Positions 16,130 through 25,249 of a DNA stretch of 44,056 bases are shown one piece after another. The DNA lies in assembly GCF_008370685.1 (NCBI RefSeq), contig NZ_VTZU01000060.1:1-44056 (forward strand), in the 5' to 3' direction. Numbering within the stretch: position 1 is the stretch's first letter; every line of letters starts with the position of its first letter. The notes under the pieces were generated by a model. It ran no database searches, was not told the origin of the DNA, and was given only the letters and a program-made list of their open reading frames with translations. The position numbers and the translations under genes were made by a program. The DNA is from Aquimarina sp. RZ0. GTDB taxonomy: Bacteria; Bacteroidota; Bacteroidia; Flavobacteriales; Flavobacteriaceae.

Positions 16130-16522
16130 TTATACCAGAATTCTTTCAAAATCATCCAGTTTAATAGGTTTTGTTAGATAATCAGATACAACATCTATAG
16201 ATTTTGCTCTGTTAATATCTCGGTTATCTATAGAGGAACTTACAACATACAGCTCAATATTACTGTTAATTTGTTTTCTTATTTTTCTAAACTCCTGAAG
16301 AAATTCCCAACCATCCATAACAGGCATATTAAGATCTAGAAGTATAACCTGAGGGATCGCATCATTTTCAGTGTTTTCTATAGAATATATAAAAAAATCC
16401 AATGCCTCTCTACCATTATGAAAGACTAAAACATTTTCTGAAAGCTTCTTTATTTCTATAATTTTGCTAACTAAATTAATATAAATTGTATCATCATCAA
16501 TGATGCAAATACTTTGGGGCAT
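16130..16522 (-). CDS. Single-domain response regulator (CheY-like receiver)
   Basis: A 130-residue stand-alone receiver domain without an output domain. The acidic pocket is at DDD (residues 9-11), the phospho-acceptor Asp is in LLDLNMPVMDG, the conserved Ser is in VVSSS, and Lys is in LTKPIK near the end. No histidine kinase is nearby, so partner and output are unknown. It lies 67 bases downstream of the cyclo-ligase gene in the same direction and may or may not share its transcript. Confidence 0.92.
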   Translation of the reverse strand: MPQSICIIDDDTIYINLVSKIIEIKKLSENVLVFHNGREALDFFIYSIENTENDAIPQVILLDLNMPVMDGWEFLQEFRKIRKQINSNIELYVVSSSIDNRDINRAKSIDVVSDYLTKPIKLDDFERILV

Positions 16523-16589
16523 ACGGGGTAGTGTATAAATTTAAAATCCGAATATAGTGCAAACTCTTTTTGAATACAAAAAATGTTAA

Positions 16590-17159
16590 CTATTTCTTAA
16601 ACTCATAGATATCAAATGGAGTAATGCAGTAGTCCAGGCAGATATCTGTTGGTGAAATTTCATCTATTTCCTGTTCTGCTTTAAAAAATGAAAGACCAAT
16701 TTTGATAGTTTCTGCAGTGCAATTAGCCAAAAATTTATCATAAAAACCTTTACCATACCCTACTCTGTTACCTTGTACATCAAATGCTAATAGAGGTATG
16801 AATACCACTTCTATCATCTGCTCAGAAATCGGAATACCATCTGCGGGTTCAGGAATTCCCAAAGAATTCATGCGAAGTACTGTAGTATCGGTAAGTAAAA
16901 AGTGTTCTAATGTGCTATTCTCAAAATTACTCTTTGATACAACTATGTTTTTATCTTTTCCCTGAAGAATATGAAGCACAAATTCTGTATTAATTTCTTT
17001 TTGTTTTTCAATACTTAAAAAAATATGATAAAATGATCGTTCCCATATAGGTAATTGAAGTAAGTTATTGGCAATATCCATACTTAGATCTTCAATTGTA
17101 TCTTCATTAAATTGAGCTCGTAATTCTTTATACTTCTTTCTTAAGTTTTTTTTGTTCAC
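16590..17159 (-). CDS. 5-formyltetrahydrofolate cyclo-ligase
   Basis: Converts 5-formyl-THF with ATP to 5,10-methenyl-THF in one-carbon metabolism. The 189-residue length is normal. Visible are the N-terminal basic segment KKNLRKKYKELR, the FIPLLAFDVQGNRVGYGKG substrate/ATP region and the signature GYGKGFYDKFL. It follows the AstE-like gene by 6 bases, so it is probably the last gene of that operon, with no obvious functional link to it. Confidence 0.93.
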   Translation of the reverse strand: MNKKNLRKKYKELRAQFNEDTIEDLSMDIANNLLQLPIWERSFYHIFLSIEKQKEINTEFVLHILQGKDKNIVVSKSNFENSTLEHFLLTDTTVLRMNSLGIPEPADGIPISEQMIEVVFIPLLAFDVQGNRVGYGKGFYDKFLANCTAETIKIGLSFFKAEQEIDEISPTDICLDYCITPFDIYEFKK

Positions 17160-17165
17160 GCTAAA

Positions 17166-18140
17166 TCAAACTAATTCTTTGGTAATATGAAAAATAGCAT
17201 CTCCTTTATATACAATGGGTGCTTCGTTTAGATTAATAATATATCCTTTATTGGTAGCTTTAACCTCGTGTCTCATTTTTCCGTATGGATCGGTTATAGT
17301 AGCAAGAATTTCACCTTTTTCTACACTTTTCCCTATGGGGATTTTTATATGTAATAAGCCACTATATTTTGCTCGTATCCAAAAGCTTTTTTTTATGAAT
17401 ATACTATTTTCTGATTTTGCTGGAATCGTAAATTCCGGGTTTAGCATTGCTAAATGATTCAATATCCGCATCGTTCCTTGTACACCTTCTCTAGCTACTT
17501 CTCTATTACTGTTTTGAGATTTTCCTCCTTCAAACAATAAAATATCTATTCCTTTTTTTGCGCAAGTCGAACGGTAAGAGCCATCCAGGTTTTTAGAAAA
17601 CATAGTAAAAGGAGCATTAAACATTTTGGCATATTCAATCTGCTTTTCATTCTTAAAATCCAATCGTATATGTGGAGCATTAAATCTGCTTCCTCCTCCT
17701 GTATGAAAGTCTAAACATAAATCAGCTACGGGTAATATTTCATTAACAAATTGATAGGCAAATCGACTGGCAAGTGATCCATTTTTAGTGCCTGGAAATA
17801 CTCGATTGAGATCACGACCATCTGGAAAAAATCGATTCATGCTTAAAAAACCAAATACATTCAATAAAGGAATACAGATAATACTCCCTCTAGCTGGTTT
17901 ATTGATTTTTTTTGCAATAATTTGTCTTACAATTTCTACTCCGTTAATTTCATCACCATGAATTCCTGCTGTTATCAAAACTGTCGGACCGGCTTTTTTT
18001 GATCGTTCAATAATTATCGGAATTTCTACCTTTGTAGAAGTATATAATTTAGCAATATTAAAATTTATTATCTTGCTGGATCCCAGAGGTAATTCTTCGC
18101 CTAAAATATTTAATATATCTTTTTCAGTTCTTTTTGCCAT
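17166..18140 (-). CDS. AstE/aspartoacylase-family zinc carboxypeptidase-like hydrolase
   Basis: A 324-residue member of the succinylglutamate desuccinylase/aspartoacylase (M14-like) group. The zinc site is HGDE (H61, E64) with the third ligand in DFHTGG (H146), and PDGRDLNR (107-114) supplies the conserved Arg pair. The last ~80 residues form a beta-rich biotinyl-lipoyl-like lobe. Arginine-catabolism partners are absent. The neighbours are a RimK-like ligase (6 bases upstream) and a retropepsin-like protease. I infer removal or trimming of amino-acid tags rather than arginine degradation. Confidence 0.85.
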   Translation of the reverse strand: MAKRTEKDILNILGEELPLGSSKIINFNIAKLYTSTKVEIPIIIERSKKAGPTVLITAGIHGDEINGVEIVRQIIAKKINKPARGSIICIPLLNVFGFLSMNRFFPDGRDLNRVFPGTKNGSLASRFAYQFVNEILPVADLCLDFHTGGGSRFNAPHIRLDFKNEKQIEYAKMFNAPFTMFSKNLDGSYRSTCAKKGIDILLFEGGKSQNSNREVAREGVQGTMRILNHLAMLNPEFTIPAKSENSIFIKKSFWIRAKYSGLLHIKIPIGKSVEKGEILATITDPYGKMRHEVKATNKGYIINLNEAPIVYKGDAIFHITKELV

Positions 18141-18146
18141 ATGGTT

Positions 18147-19019
18147 TTATACACTTCTTTCTATAAAGCGGATGATTGATTTTGCAATATCTTTTCCTGT
18201 GGCTGTTTGGATACCTTCTAATCCTGGTGAAGAATTTACTTCCAGAATAAGAGGACCACGCTCACTCTGTAACATATCGACCCCAGCCACTCCTAATTTA
18301 AGCGCTCTTACAGCTTTTATCGCTGCATTCCCTTCTTCATCAGATAGTTCAATAATTTCTGCACTTCCTCCTCTATGAAGATTAGATCTAAATTCTCCTT
18401 CTTTTCCTTGTCGTTTCATCGCTCCTACTACTTGCCCGTCTACAACAAGTACTCGAATATCTGCCCCTTTGGCTTCTTTGATATATTCTTGTACAATTAC
18501 TCTGGCTTGTAATCCATTAAAGGCTTCTAATACTGATTCTGCCGCTGTTTTTGTCTCAGCCAAAACAACTCCCAACCCTTGAGTTCCCTCTAAGAGTTTA
18601 ATAATTAGTGGAGCTCCTCCTACGTGTGATATAACTTCTGATACATCTTTAGAATAATTAGTAAAAACTGTCTTAGGCAATCCCAATCCGGCTTTTGATA
18701 AAATCTGTAGACTCCTTAATTTATCTCTAGACTGCACCAATGCCTGAGATTGAACAGTTGTAAAGACATTCATCATCTCGAATTGCCTTACCACAGCTGT
18801 TCCATAAAAAGTAATAGATGAGCCAATCCTGGGAATCACCGCATCCACATGATCTAATTTTTTACCTCGGTAATAAATCTCTGGTTTTTTCTTTTCAATT
18901 ACAATATCACAACTTAGCGGATCAATTACCTGTATATTATGATTACGCTTTACTGCCGCTTGAACAAGTGCATCAGTAGAATATAAACTTGCACTACGCG
19001 ATAATATTTTAATATTCAT
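18147..19019 (-). CDS. rimK: RimK-family ATP-grasp alpha-L-glutamate ligase
   Basis: A 290-residue ATP-grasp enzyme of the RimK family, whose known member adds glutamates to the C-terminus of ribosomal protein S6. The substrate-binding N-terminal domain includes IPRIGSSITFYG. The ATP-grasp core has the glycine-rich loop KLLEGTQGLGV, QEYIKEAKGADIRVLVV and the metal-binding LEVNSSPGLEG. Length matches E. coli RimK (300). The start overlaps the upstream protease gene by 4 bases, indicating translational coupling. The true acceptor (S6 or another protein or peptide) cannot be told from the sequence. Confidence 0.92.
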   Translation of the reverse strand: MNIKILSRSASLYSTDALVQAAVKRNHNIQVIDPLSCDIVIEKKKPEIYYRGKKLDHVDAVIPRIGSSITFYGTAVVRQFEMMNVFTTVQSQALVQSRDKLRSLQILSKAGLGLPKTVFTNYSKDVSEVISHVGGAPLIIKLLEGTQGLGVVLAETKTAAESVLEAFNGLQARVIVQEYIKEAKGADIRVLVVDGQVVGAMKRQGKEGEFRSNLHRGGSAEIIELSDEEGNAAIKAVRALKLGVAGVDMLQSERGPLILEVNSSPGLEGIQTATGKDIAKSIIRFIERSV

Positions 19020-19447
19020 TGGGATTTTAAGTTATAAGATTGGTTTTCTAATTGAGGGTCTACCAAAAATTTTCCGCTCAGAAACTTACGCCCAATTAGT
19101 ACAGGAAATCGCATATCATCACGTGAAGACAAGGTAAGGGTTATTGAGTATGTTTTATTAAATACAGTAATTTTTGTTTTTATTGAATATCGTACTTCTA
19201 CTTCTCCATTACTACTTTTTACTGCCGTAATATCATAATTTTTAAACGTAAATTTTTTACCATTATATTCCGGATGTGTTGGATCCAGAAATCGACATTC
19301 CAGAAGCGCACCCACTTCTCTGATTTCTTTACAGTGTATAGAAGACGTGTATGCCCCGGTATCAACCTTAACATCAATACCTTTTAAATCCAAAAGTGAG
19401 AAATCCACTTTATCAGTTCTTCCGATTATTTTCTTATGATTTTCCAA
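19016..19447 (-). CDS. Retropepsin-like putative protease linked to RimK (RimB type)
   Basis: A 143-residue member of the family often annotated as ATP-dependent zinc protease (DUF785). It has a retropepsin-like fold with the catalytic motif VDTGA (D29-T30-G31) and the downstream LIGRKFL strand-turn. It is first of the minus-strand set and overlaps rimK by 4 bases. In pseudomonads a protease of this family acts with RimK on modified S6; the tight coupling here supports the same role in processing glutamylated protein. Confidence 0.85.
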   Translation of the reverse strand: MENHKKIIGRTDKVDFSLLDLKGIDVKVDTGAYTSSIHCKEIREVGALLECRFLDPTHPEYNGKKFTFKNYDITAVKSSNGEVEVRYSIKTKITVFNKTYSITLTLSSRDDMRFPVLIGRKFLSGKFLVDPQLENQSYNLKSQ

Positions 19448-19610
19448 AAAACAATATTAAAACAACAAGGCTACTAAAGTAGTAAAAAACCTAGTGTATT
19501 CTATATTATAACACTTTTTAATAGTTAAAACCCGCTATTATTTTTAACATAATTTAAATCTAGTATGTATTTAAATAATTATGGCAAAACATTAAATTTA
19601 CACTTACAAT

Positions 19611-21410
19611 ATGCAAAAACTTTCCTTAGATATACAACTTAAAACATTGCCATCCGGTCCTGGCGTATACCAATATTATGACAAGGATGAAAAATTACTG
19701 TATGTAGGTAAGGCAAAAAATCTTAAAAAAAGAGTAACCTCCTATTTTACAAAGAATCATGACAATTACAAAACAAAGGTTTTAGTAAAAAAAATCTATA
19801 CTATAAAACATATTGTAGTAGAGACTGAAACGGATGCATTACTTCTAGAAAACAATTTAATTAAAAAGCACCAACCTCGTTTTAATGTAATGCTCAAGGA
19901 TGATAAGACTTATCCCTGGATTTGTATTAAAAAAGAACGGTTTCCGAGAATATTTCCTACTCGAAATCTTATCAAAGATGGCTCAGAATATTTTGGCCCT
20001 TACACGAATTTTAAAACTGTAAATACGCTTCTCGATCTTATAAAAAGCTTATACCAGTTAAGAACGTGTACCTATGACTTATCACAGGAAAAAATACAAA
20101 GTGGTAAATACAAAGTTTGTCTTGAGTATCACATAGGGAATTGTAAGGGAGCTTGTGAAGGATTGCAGAAAGAAAAGGAATACCAGGAAAACATAGAAGC
20201 CATTCGCCAAATTGTAAAAGGTAATTTCAAGGATTCTTTGAATCAATTTAGAGAAAAGATGACCGAGCATGCTGTCAAAATGGAATTTGAAGAAGCACAA
20301 AGAATTAAAGAAAAAATAGAGGTCTTAGAAAAGTATCAAGCTAAGTCTACTGTAGTCAATCCTAAAATCAGCAATGTAGATGTTTTTTCGATTATTTCTG
20401 ATGAATCTTATGGATATGTAAATTTTCTTCAGCTTTCTTATGGCGCGATTATCAGATCTCATACCACAGAAATTAAAAAGAAATTAGAAGAAAGTGATAA
20501 AGAACTACTGGAGCTGGCTATTATCGAATTAAGACAACGATTTGGTTCTATGTCCAAAGAAATATTTGTTCCGATCCCAATCGATCTGGGAGAAGGTCTT
20601 AAAATTACCATTCCGCAACTGGGAGATAAAAAAAAGATTGTGGATCTATCACTCAGAAATGCTAAATATTATCGACAAGAACGGTTTAAACAGATCAAAA
20701 TTATTGACCCCGATCGGCACGTAAAACGATTGATGGCGCAGATGAAAAAAGATCTTAGATTACCAGAAGAACCAACACACATTGAATGTTTTGATAATTC
20801 GAATATACAAGGAACGAATCCTGTTGCTGCTTGTGTTGTATTTAAGAATGGAAAACCAAGTAAAAAAGAATATCGAAAATTCAATATCAAAACGGTAGAA
20901 GGGCCTAATGACTTTGCTTCTATGGAGGAAGTTGTCTATCGTCGCTACAAACGATTACTGGATGAAGAACAGCCTCTGCCACAATTAGTAATTGTTGATG
21001 GTGGTAAAGGTCAGTTATCTTCTGGGCTAAAAGCATTGGATGACTTAGGCCTCAGAGGTAAAATTACTATTATTGGCATTGCAAAAAGGCTAGAAGAGAT
21101 TTTTTATCCAGGAGACTCAATACCACTATATTTGGATAAAAAATCTGAAAGTTTAAAGATCATTCAGCATCTTAGAAATGAAGCCCATCGCTTTGGCATT
21201 ACATTTCATAGGCAAAAGAGAAGTAAAGCAGCACTAGACACTGAACTGGACACAATTCCCGGAATTGGTGAAAAAACGGTAGTAGAATTACTAAAACATT
21301 TTAGATCCGTAAAAAGAATACGTGAAGCTTCTAAAAAAGAGCTCATCGAAGTAGTAGGGGATTCTCGCGCAACTAAAGTTTATAATTATTATCTTTCTAA
21401 AAAAGAATAG
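19611..21410 (+). CDS. uvrC: Excinuclease ABC subunit C
   Basis: Makes both incisions in nucleotide excision repair with UvrA and UvrB. The 599 residues hold the N-terminal GIY-YIG nuclease (GVYQYYDKDEKLLYVGKAKNL, about 18-38), a UVR motif at about 205-240 (KMEFEEAQRIKEKIEVLEKY), the UvrC RNase H-like domain (ECFDNSNIQGTNPVAACVVF, and VDGGKGQL) and the C-terminal helix-hairpin-helix pair (IPGIGEKTVVELLKHF). It is divergent from the rimK operon and 7 bases upstream of the patatin gene. Confidence 0.97.
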   Translation: MQKLSLDIQLKTLPSGPGVYQYYDKDEKLLYVGKAKNLKKRVTSYFTKNHDNYKTKVLVKKIYTIKHIVVETETDALLLENNLIKKHQPRFNVMLKDDKTYPWICIKKERFPRIFPTRNLIKDGSEYFGPYTNFKTVNTLLDLIKSLYQLRTCTYDLSQEKIQSGKYKVCLEYHIGNCKGACEGLQKEKEYQENIEAIRQIVKGNFKDSLNQFREKMTEHAVKMEFEEAQRIKEKIEVLEKYQAKSTVVNPKISNVDVFSIISDESYGYVNFLQLSYGAIIRSHTTEIKKKLEESDKELLELAIIELRQRFGSMSKEIFVPIPIDLGEGLKITIPQLGDKKKIVDLSLRNAKYYRQERFKQIKIIDPDRHVKRLMAQMKKDLRLPEEPTHIECFDNSNIQGTNPVAACVVFKNGKPSKKEYRKFNIKTVEGPNDFASMEEVVYRRYKRLLDEEQPLPQLVIVDGGKGQLSSGLKALDDLGLRGKITIIGIAKRLEEIFYPGDSIPLYLDKKSESLKIIQHLRNEAHRFGITFHRQKRSKAALDTELDTIPGIGEKTVVELLKHFRSVKRIREASKKELIEVVGDSRATKVYNYYLSKKE

Positions 21411-21417
21411 CCATTAT

Positions 21418-23697
21418 ATGGATACTACTTCTAAAAATTTTAGCATTTTACTATTCATTAGCTTATTTTTTAGTTGTATAACCTTGTTTTCACAAAAAAA
21501 AGAACCGCAAATATCCGCAAACAGCCTTGGTATTGATGAAGATATAAAAGTCGGTTTGGTATTAAGTGGTGGCGGAGCTAAAGGGCTGGCTCATATTGGT
21601 GCTCTAAAAATCATTGAACAAGCCGGAGTAAGAATAGATTATATAGGAGGGACAAGTATGGGGGCAATCGTAGGTTCACTATACGCTTCTGGATATACCC
21701 CTACACAGCTGGATTCAATATTCAGAACTGTAGATTTTAATAAATTAATTCAGGATGACTTGCCCAGAAGCGTAAAAACATTTTATGAACGCGAAGATTC
21801 TGAGAAATATGCATTGACATTACCCTTTGATAATTTTAAAATAGGCTTACCACAAGGGTTGTCCAAAGGGCAAAACTTCTATAATGAATTCTCCAGATTA
21901 TCAGCTCACGTAAGCGAAATCAGAGATTTTAATAAACTCCCAATTCCTTTTTTTTGTGTTGCTACCAATATCAGCACGGGAGAACAAATTATACTGGATA
22001 AAGGATATTTATCAGAAGCGGTCTCTGCTAGTGGAGCATTACCTTCTATTTTTAGCCCTGTCGAATTAAATGGAATTTTAATGACCGATGGTGGTGTGGC
22101 GAATAATTACCCAATTAAAGAAATCAGAGAGCGTGGGGCTGAAATTGTTATAGGTATTGATGTACAAGACAGTCTATTGCCAAGGGAACAGTTAAATTCT
22201 GCAACTAATATTATGCTGCAAATCAGTAATTTCAGGACAATAAACGCCATGAAAACTAAGATGCCAGATACGGATATATATATAAAACCATCAATTACCG
22301 ATTTTTCATTGATCTCTTTTGACAAAGCTGACGAAATTATTGCCAACGGAGAAAAAGCTGCTTTTGCCAGTTATGAAAAATTGAAAGCAATCGAAAAGCG
22401 TCAAAAAAAAACCAAACCAAAAATAAACATATTAAAAGATGTAGATACAGTTAGAATAAAAAATCTAATAGTCTCAGGAAATCAAAGATATACAAGATCT
22501 TATATCAAAGGAAAGCTAAAATTAAAGACTCCAAAAACAACTTCATACAAAAAACTTTATGAGGGAATTAATAACTTATCTGCCACAGGAAATTTTGATA
22601 GAGTAAGCCATCATTTATTAGGTAAAGAAGAATCCAAATCTTTAGTCCTTAATCTAAAAGAGTCCAAAAATACAATGTTATTAAGATTTGCATTACATTA
22701 TGATGACTTATATAAAACGGCAGCACTGATAAATTTTACAAAAAAAAGCCTCCTTTTTAATAACGATATACTCTCATTTGATATAGCACTAGGTGATAAC
22801 ATCAGATATAATTTTGACTATTATATTGACAAAGGATATTATTGGAGTATTGGTCTAAAAAATAGTTTTAATAGATTTAATAGAAATGTCGATTATAATC
22901 TCGTGAGAGAAGACTTCAGCCTACCAGATATCGAAGTTAATAAAATTAATCTTGATTTTCTGGATGTCAAAACCCAGTTTTATCTGGAAACCTTATTAAA
23001 ACAAACTTTTTCTTTAGGTATCGGAGCAGAACATCGGAGATTTAGACTTATTTCTGAAACCATAGGAGAAGATGAAGATCAATTACCCAGAATTGTATTT
23101 GATAATAGTGATTATTGGAGTGCTTTTTCTTATCTGAGATTTGATAGCTATGATAATAAATATTTTCCTTCTTCAGGATTTTTATTTGATGGAAACGTCA
23201 ATTATTATGTTTTTGACAATAATATAAATAGCCAAGACAGTAATTTTGTGGTTGCCAAAGCTAATTTTGGATATGCGTTTAATATAACTGATAAAAGTTC
23301 CTTTAATTTCGAGTTGAGTGCCGGAGCAAGAATAGGAGAAGAAAGCTTAAGAAGTCTCAATTTTTTTGTCGGGGGATATGGTACAAAAATAATTAATAAT
23401 AATATTCCTTTCTATGGCTATGATTTTTTAAGCATTGTCGGAGATAGTTTTGTCAAAGCTGCGGGCACATTTGATTATGAGGTTTTCAGAAAAAATCATA
23501 TCAATATTTCTGCAAATTATGCAAATGTAGGGAATCAATTATTCGAAAACGGAAGGTGGTTTGAATCTCCAGAATATTCTGGATATGCTATAGGATACGG
23601 GTTGGAAACTTTTGCAGGGCCTGTACAGGTAAAATACTCCTACTCTCCAGAACTTGAAGAAGGTGAGTGGTTTTTTAGTATTGGTTTTTGGTTTTAA
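21418..23697 (+). CDS. Patatin-like phospholipase fused to an outer-membrane barrel (PlpD type)
   Basis: A 759-residue predicted type Vd-like protein. After a signal peptide (about 1-25) comes a patatin lipase domain (about 44-250) with the oxyanion loop GGGAKG (51-56), nucleophile motif GTSMG (78-82, Ser80) and Asp of DGG (224-226). All catalytic residues are present. A POTRA-like segment (about 340-410) and a BamA/TpsB-like 16-strand barrel follow, ending in FSIGFWF with the terminal Phe of outer-membrane proteins. The likely role is lipid hydrolysis at the cell surface. It is probably co-transcribed with uvrC. Confidence 0.92.
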   Translation: MDTTSKNFSILLFISLFFSCITLFSQKKEPQISANSLGIDEDIKVGLVLSGGGAKGLAHIGALKIIEQAGVRIDYIGGTSMGAIVGSLYASGYTPTQLDSIFRTVDFNKLIQDDLPRSVKTFYEREDSEKYALTLPFDNFKIGLPQGLSKGQNFYNEFSRLSAHVSEIRDFNKLPIPFFCVATNISTGEQIILDKGYLSEAVSASGALPSIFSPVELNGILMTDGGVANNYPIKEIRERGAEIVIGIDVQDSLLPREQLNSATNIMLQISNFRTINAMKTKMPDTDIYIKPSITDFSLISFDKADEIIANGEKAAFASYEKLKAIEKRQKKTKPKINILKDVDTVRIKNLIVSGNQRYTRSYIKGKLKLKTPKTTSYKKLYEGINNLSATGNFDRVSHHLLGKEESKSLVLNLKESKNTMLLRFALHYDDLYKTAALINFTKKSLLFNNDILSFDIALGDNIRYNFDYYIDKGYYWSIGLKNSFNRFNRNVDYNLVREDFSLPDIEVNKINLDFLDVKTQFYLETLLKQTFSLGIGAEHRRFRLISETIGEDEDQLPRIVFDNSDYWSAFSYLRFDSYDNKYFPSSGFLFDGNVNYYVFDNNINSQDSNFVVAKANFGYAFNITDKSSFNFELSAGARIGEESLRSLNFFVGGYGTKIINNNIPFYGYDFLSIVGDSFVKAAGTFDYEVFRKNHINISANYANVGNQLFENGRWFESPEYSGYAIGYGLETFAGPVQVKYSYSPELEEGEWFFSIGFWF

Positions 23698-23782
23698 AAC
23701 TTCATTCTATTAAAAGATAGAAATATTTCCGATATTTGTAATACTATGAGTCTATTTTGGCAAGATTTATTACTGAAATTAC

Positions 23783-23817
23783 ACTACCTTATCAAACGAA
23801 ATCCAGAATAAGGTAGT
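23783..23817 (+). promoter_or_regulatory. Hairpin in the leader of the homogentisate dioxygenase gene
   Basis: ACTACCTTAT (23783-23792) and ATAAGGTAGT (23808-23817) are perfect 10-base inverted arms with a 15-base loop, 62 bases before the start. No T tract follows, so it may be a weak terminator after the patatin gene or a regulatory structure. Confidence 0.45.
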
Positions 23818-23878
23818 AATTGTTATTGCAATGCTTTTACATAAAAAATATCAGTTAATACTTTAATCTTTAAAAATC

Positions 23879-25039
23879 ATGCCTTTTTATCATTCTTTGG
23901 GTAATATCCCTCCTAAACGTCATACAATCTTCAAAAAACCTGACGGCACCCTGTACTACGAACAAGTATTCGGAACTATTGGTTTTGATGGAATGTCTAC
24001 TAATTTATATCACCATCAAAGACCTACGCAGGTAAAAGAAATTAAGGGTAGTCATAAGGTAGCACCCCAGATCGCTATCGAAAACAATATTAAATCGTAT
24101 CAATTGCACGGATTTAATATCATCCCGGAAAAAGATTATTTATTAAGTAGAAAGAATATACTTATTAATAGTGACGTACGTATTATTTTATCCGCTCCTC
24201 AACAATCAACTTCTGAGTATTTTTATAAAAATGCTGATGCAGATGAGCTAATCTTTGTTCATCGGGGAGTTGGTAAATTCAGGAGTCATTTGGGAAATCT
24301 CGATTTTAAATATGGAGATTATATTCTGATTCCCAGAGGAACTATCTATAAATTAGATTTTGAGACTACAGACAATCGCCTGTTCATTGTGGAGTCCAGA
24401 AGACCTATCTATACACCCAAGAAATATAGAAATTGGTTTGGTCAATTATTAGAGCACTCTCCCTTTTGCGAACGGGATTTTAGAGCTCCTTATGAATTAG
24501 AGTCAAATGACGAAAAAGGAGATTTTCTGATCAAGGTAAAAAAACAAGATGAGATTTTTGATATGATATATGCTACTCATCCATTCGATGTAGTAGGATA
24601 TGACGGTTATAATTTTCCTTATGCCTTTTCGATTCACGATTTTGAACCAATAACAGGAAGAATTCATCAACCTCCGCCAGTACATCAAACTTTTGAGACA
24701 GATGCATTTGTCATTTGCTCCTTTGTGCCGCGATTGTATGATTATCATCCTGATAGTATCCCTGCTCCCTATAACCACAGTAATATAGATAGTGATGAAG
24801 TATTGTATTATGTAGATGGGGATTTTATGAGTAGAAACGACATTGAGGCCGGTCATATCTCATTACATCCTGCAGGAATACCACACGGACCACATCCTGG
24901 TGCCGTAGAAAGAAGTATTGGTAAAACCAAAACAGATGAACTTGCTGTCATGGTAGATACCTTTAAACCTCTTATGCTTACAAAAGAAGCAATAGAAATT
25001 GCTGATGAAGACTATTATAAATCCTGGTTAGATTCATAA
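23879..25039 (+). CDS. hmgA: Homogentisate 1,2-dioxygenase
   Basis: Opens the homogentisate ring to maleylacetoacetate in tyrosine/phenylalanine catabolism, using non-haem iron. The 386-residue two-cupin protein starts with FYHSLGNIPPKRHT, typical of the bacterial form. It has the cupin strand FVHRGVGKFRSHLGNL and the C-terminal iron-site region PPPVHQTFETDAFVI plus HPAGIPHGPHPG. The 4-hydroxyphenylpyruvate dioxygenase that makes its substrate follows 210 bases later. The third enzyme, fumarylacetoacetase, is not in the window. Confidence 0.95.
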   Translation: MPFYHSLGNIPPKRHTIFKKPDGTLYYEQVFGTIGFDGMSTNLYHHQRPTQVKEIKGSHKVAPQIAIENNIKSYQLHGFNIIPEKDYLLSRKNILINSDVRIILSAPQQSTSEYFYKNADADELIFVHRGVGKFRSHLGNLDFKYGDYILIPRGTIYKLDFETTDNRLFIVESRRPIYTPKKYRNWFGQLLEHSPFCERDFRAPYELESNDEKGDFLIKVKKQDEIFDMIYATHPFDVVGYDGYNFPYAFSIHDFEPITGRIHQPPPVHQTFETDAFVICSFVPRLYDYHPDSIPAPYNHSNIDSDEVLYYVDGDFMSRNDIEAGHISLHPAGIPHGPHPGAVERSIGKTKTDELAVMVDTFKPLMLTKEAIEIADEDYYKSWLDS

Positions 25040-25182
25040 AAACAAGTTGATCCATGCTTATTTATAGAAAAGATATTACTGCTCATCTTAGAGCAATGTG
25101 GTAAGTTTAATTTTCACAAGCTTTCTCTGGAAATAAAAATACTCTTTTCAGAGGTATTCCATTGTAAGCTTATCCCAAAATT

Positions 25183-25197
25183 GTTGATTTGATCAAC
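25183..25197. promoter_or_regulatory. Inverted repeat between hmgA and hppD, possible operator
   Basis: GTTGAT (25183-25188) and ATCAAC (25192-25197) are perfect 6-base arms around TTG, 53 bases before the hppD start. No regulator gene is adjacent. Confidence 0.35.
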
Positions 25198-25249
25198 ATC
25201 AAGATTCGTTTTTAAAGAAAATAAAATTCACCATCTAAATTAAAATAAT

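Noticed and set aside
17166..18140. Arginine succinyltransferase pathway gene (astE proper)
   Set aside because: No other ast genes are nearby, and the operon partners are a RimK-like ligase and its protease.
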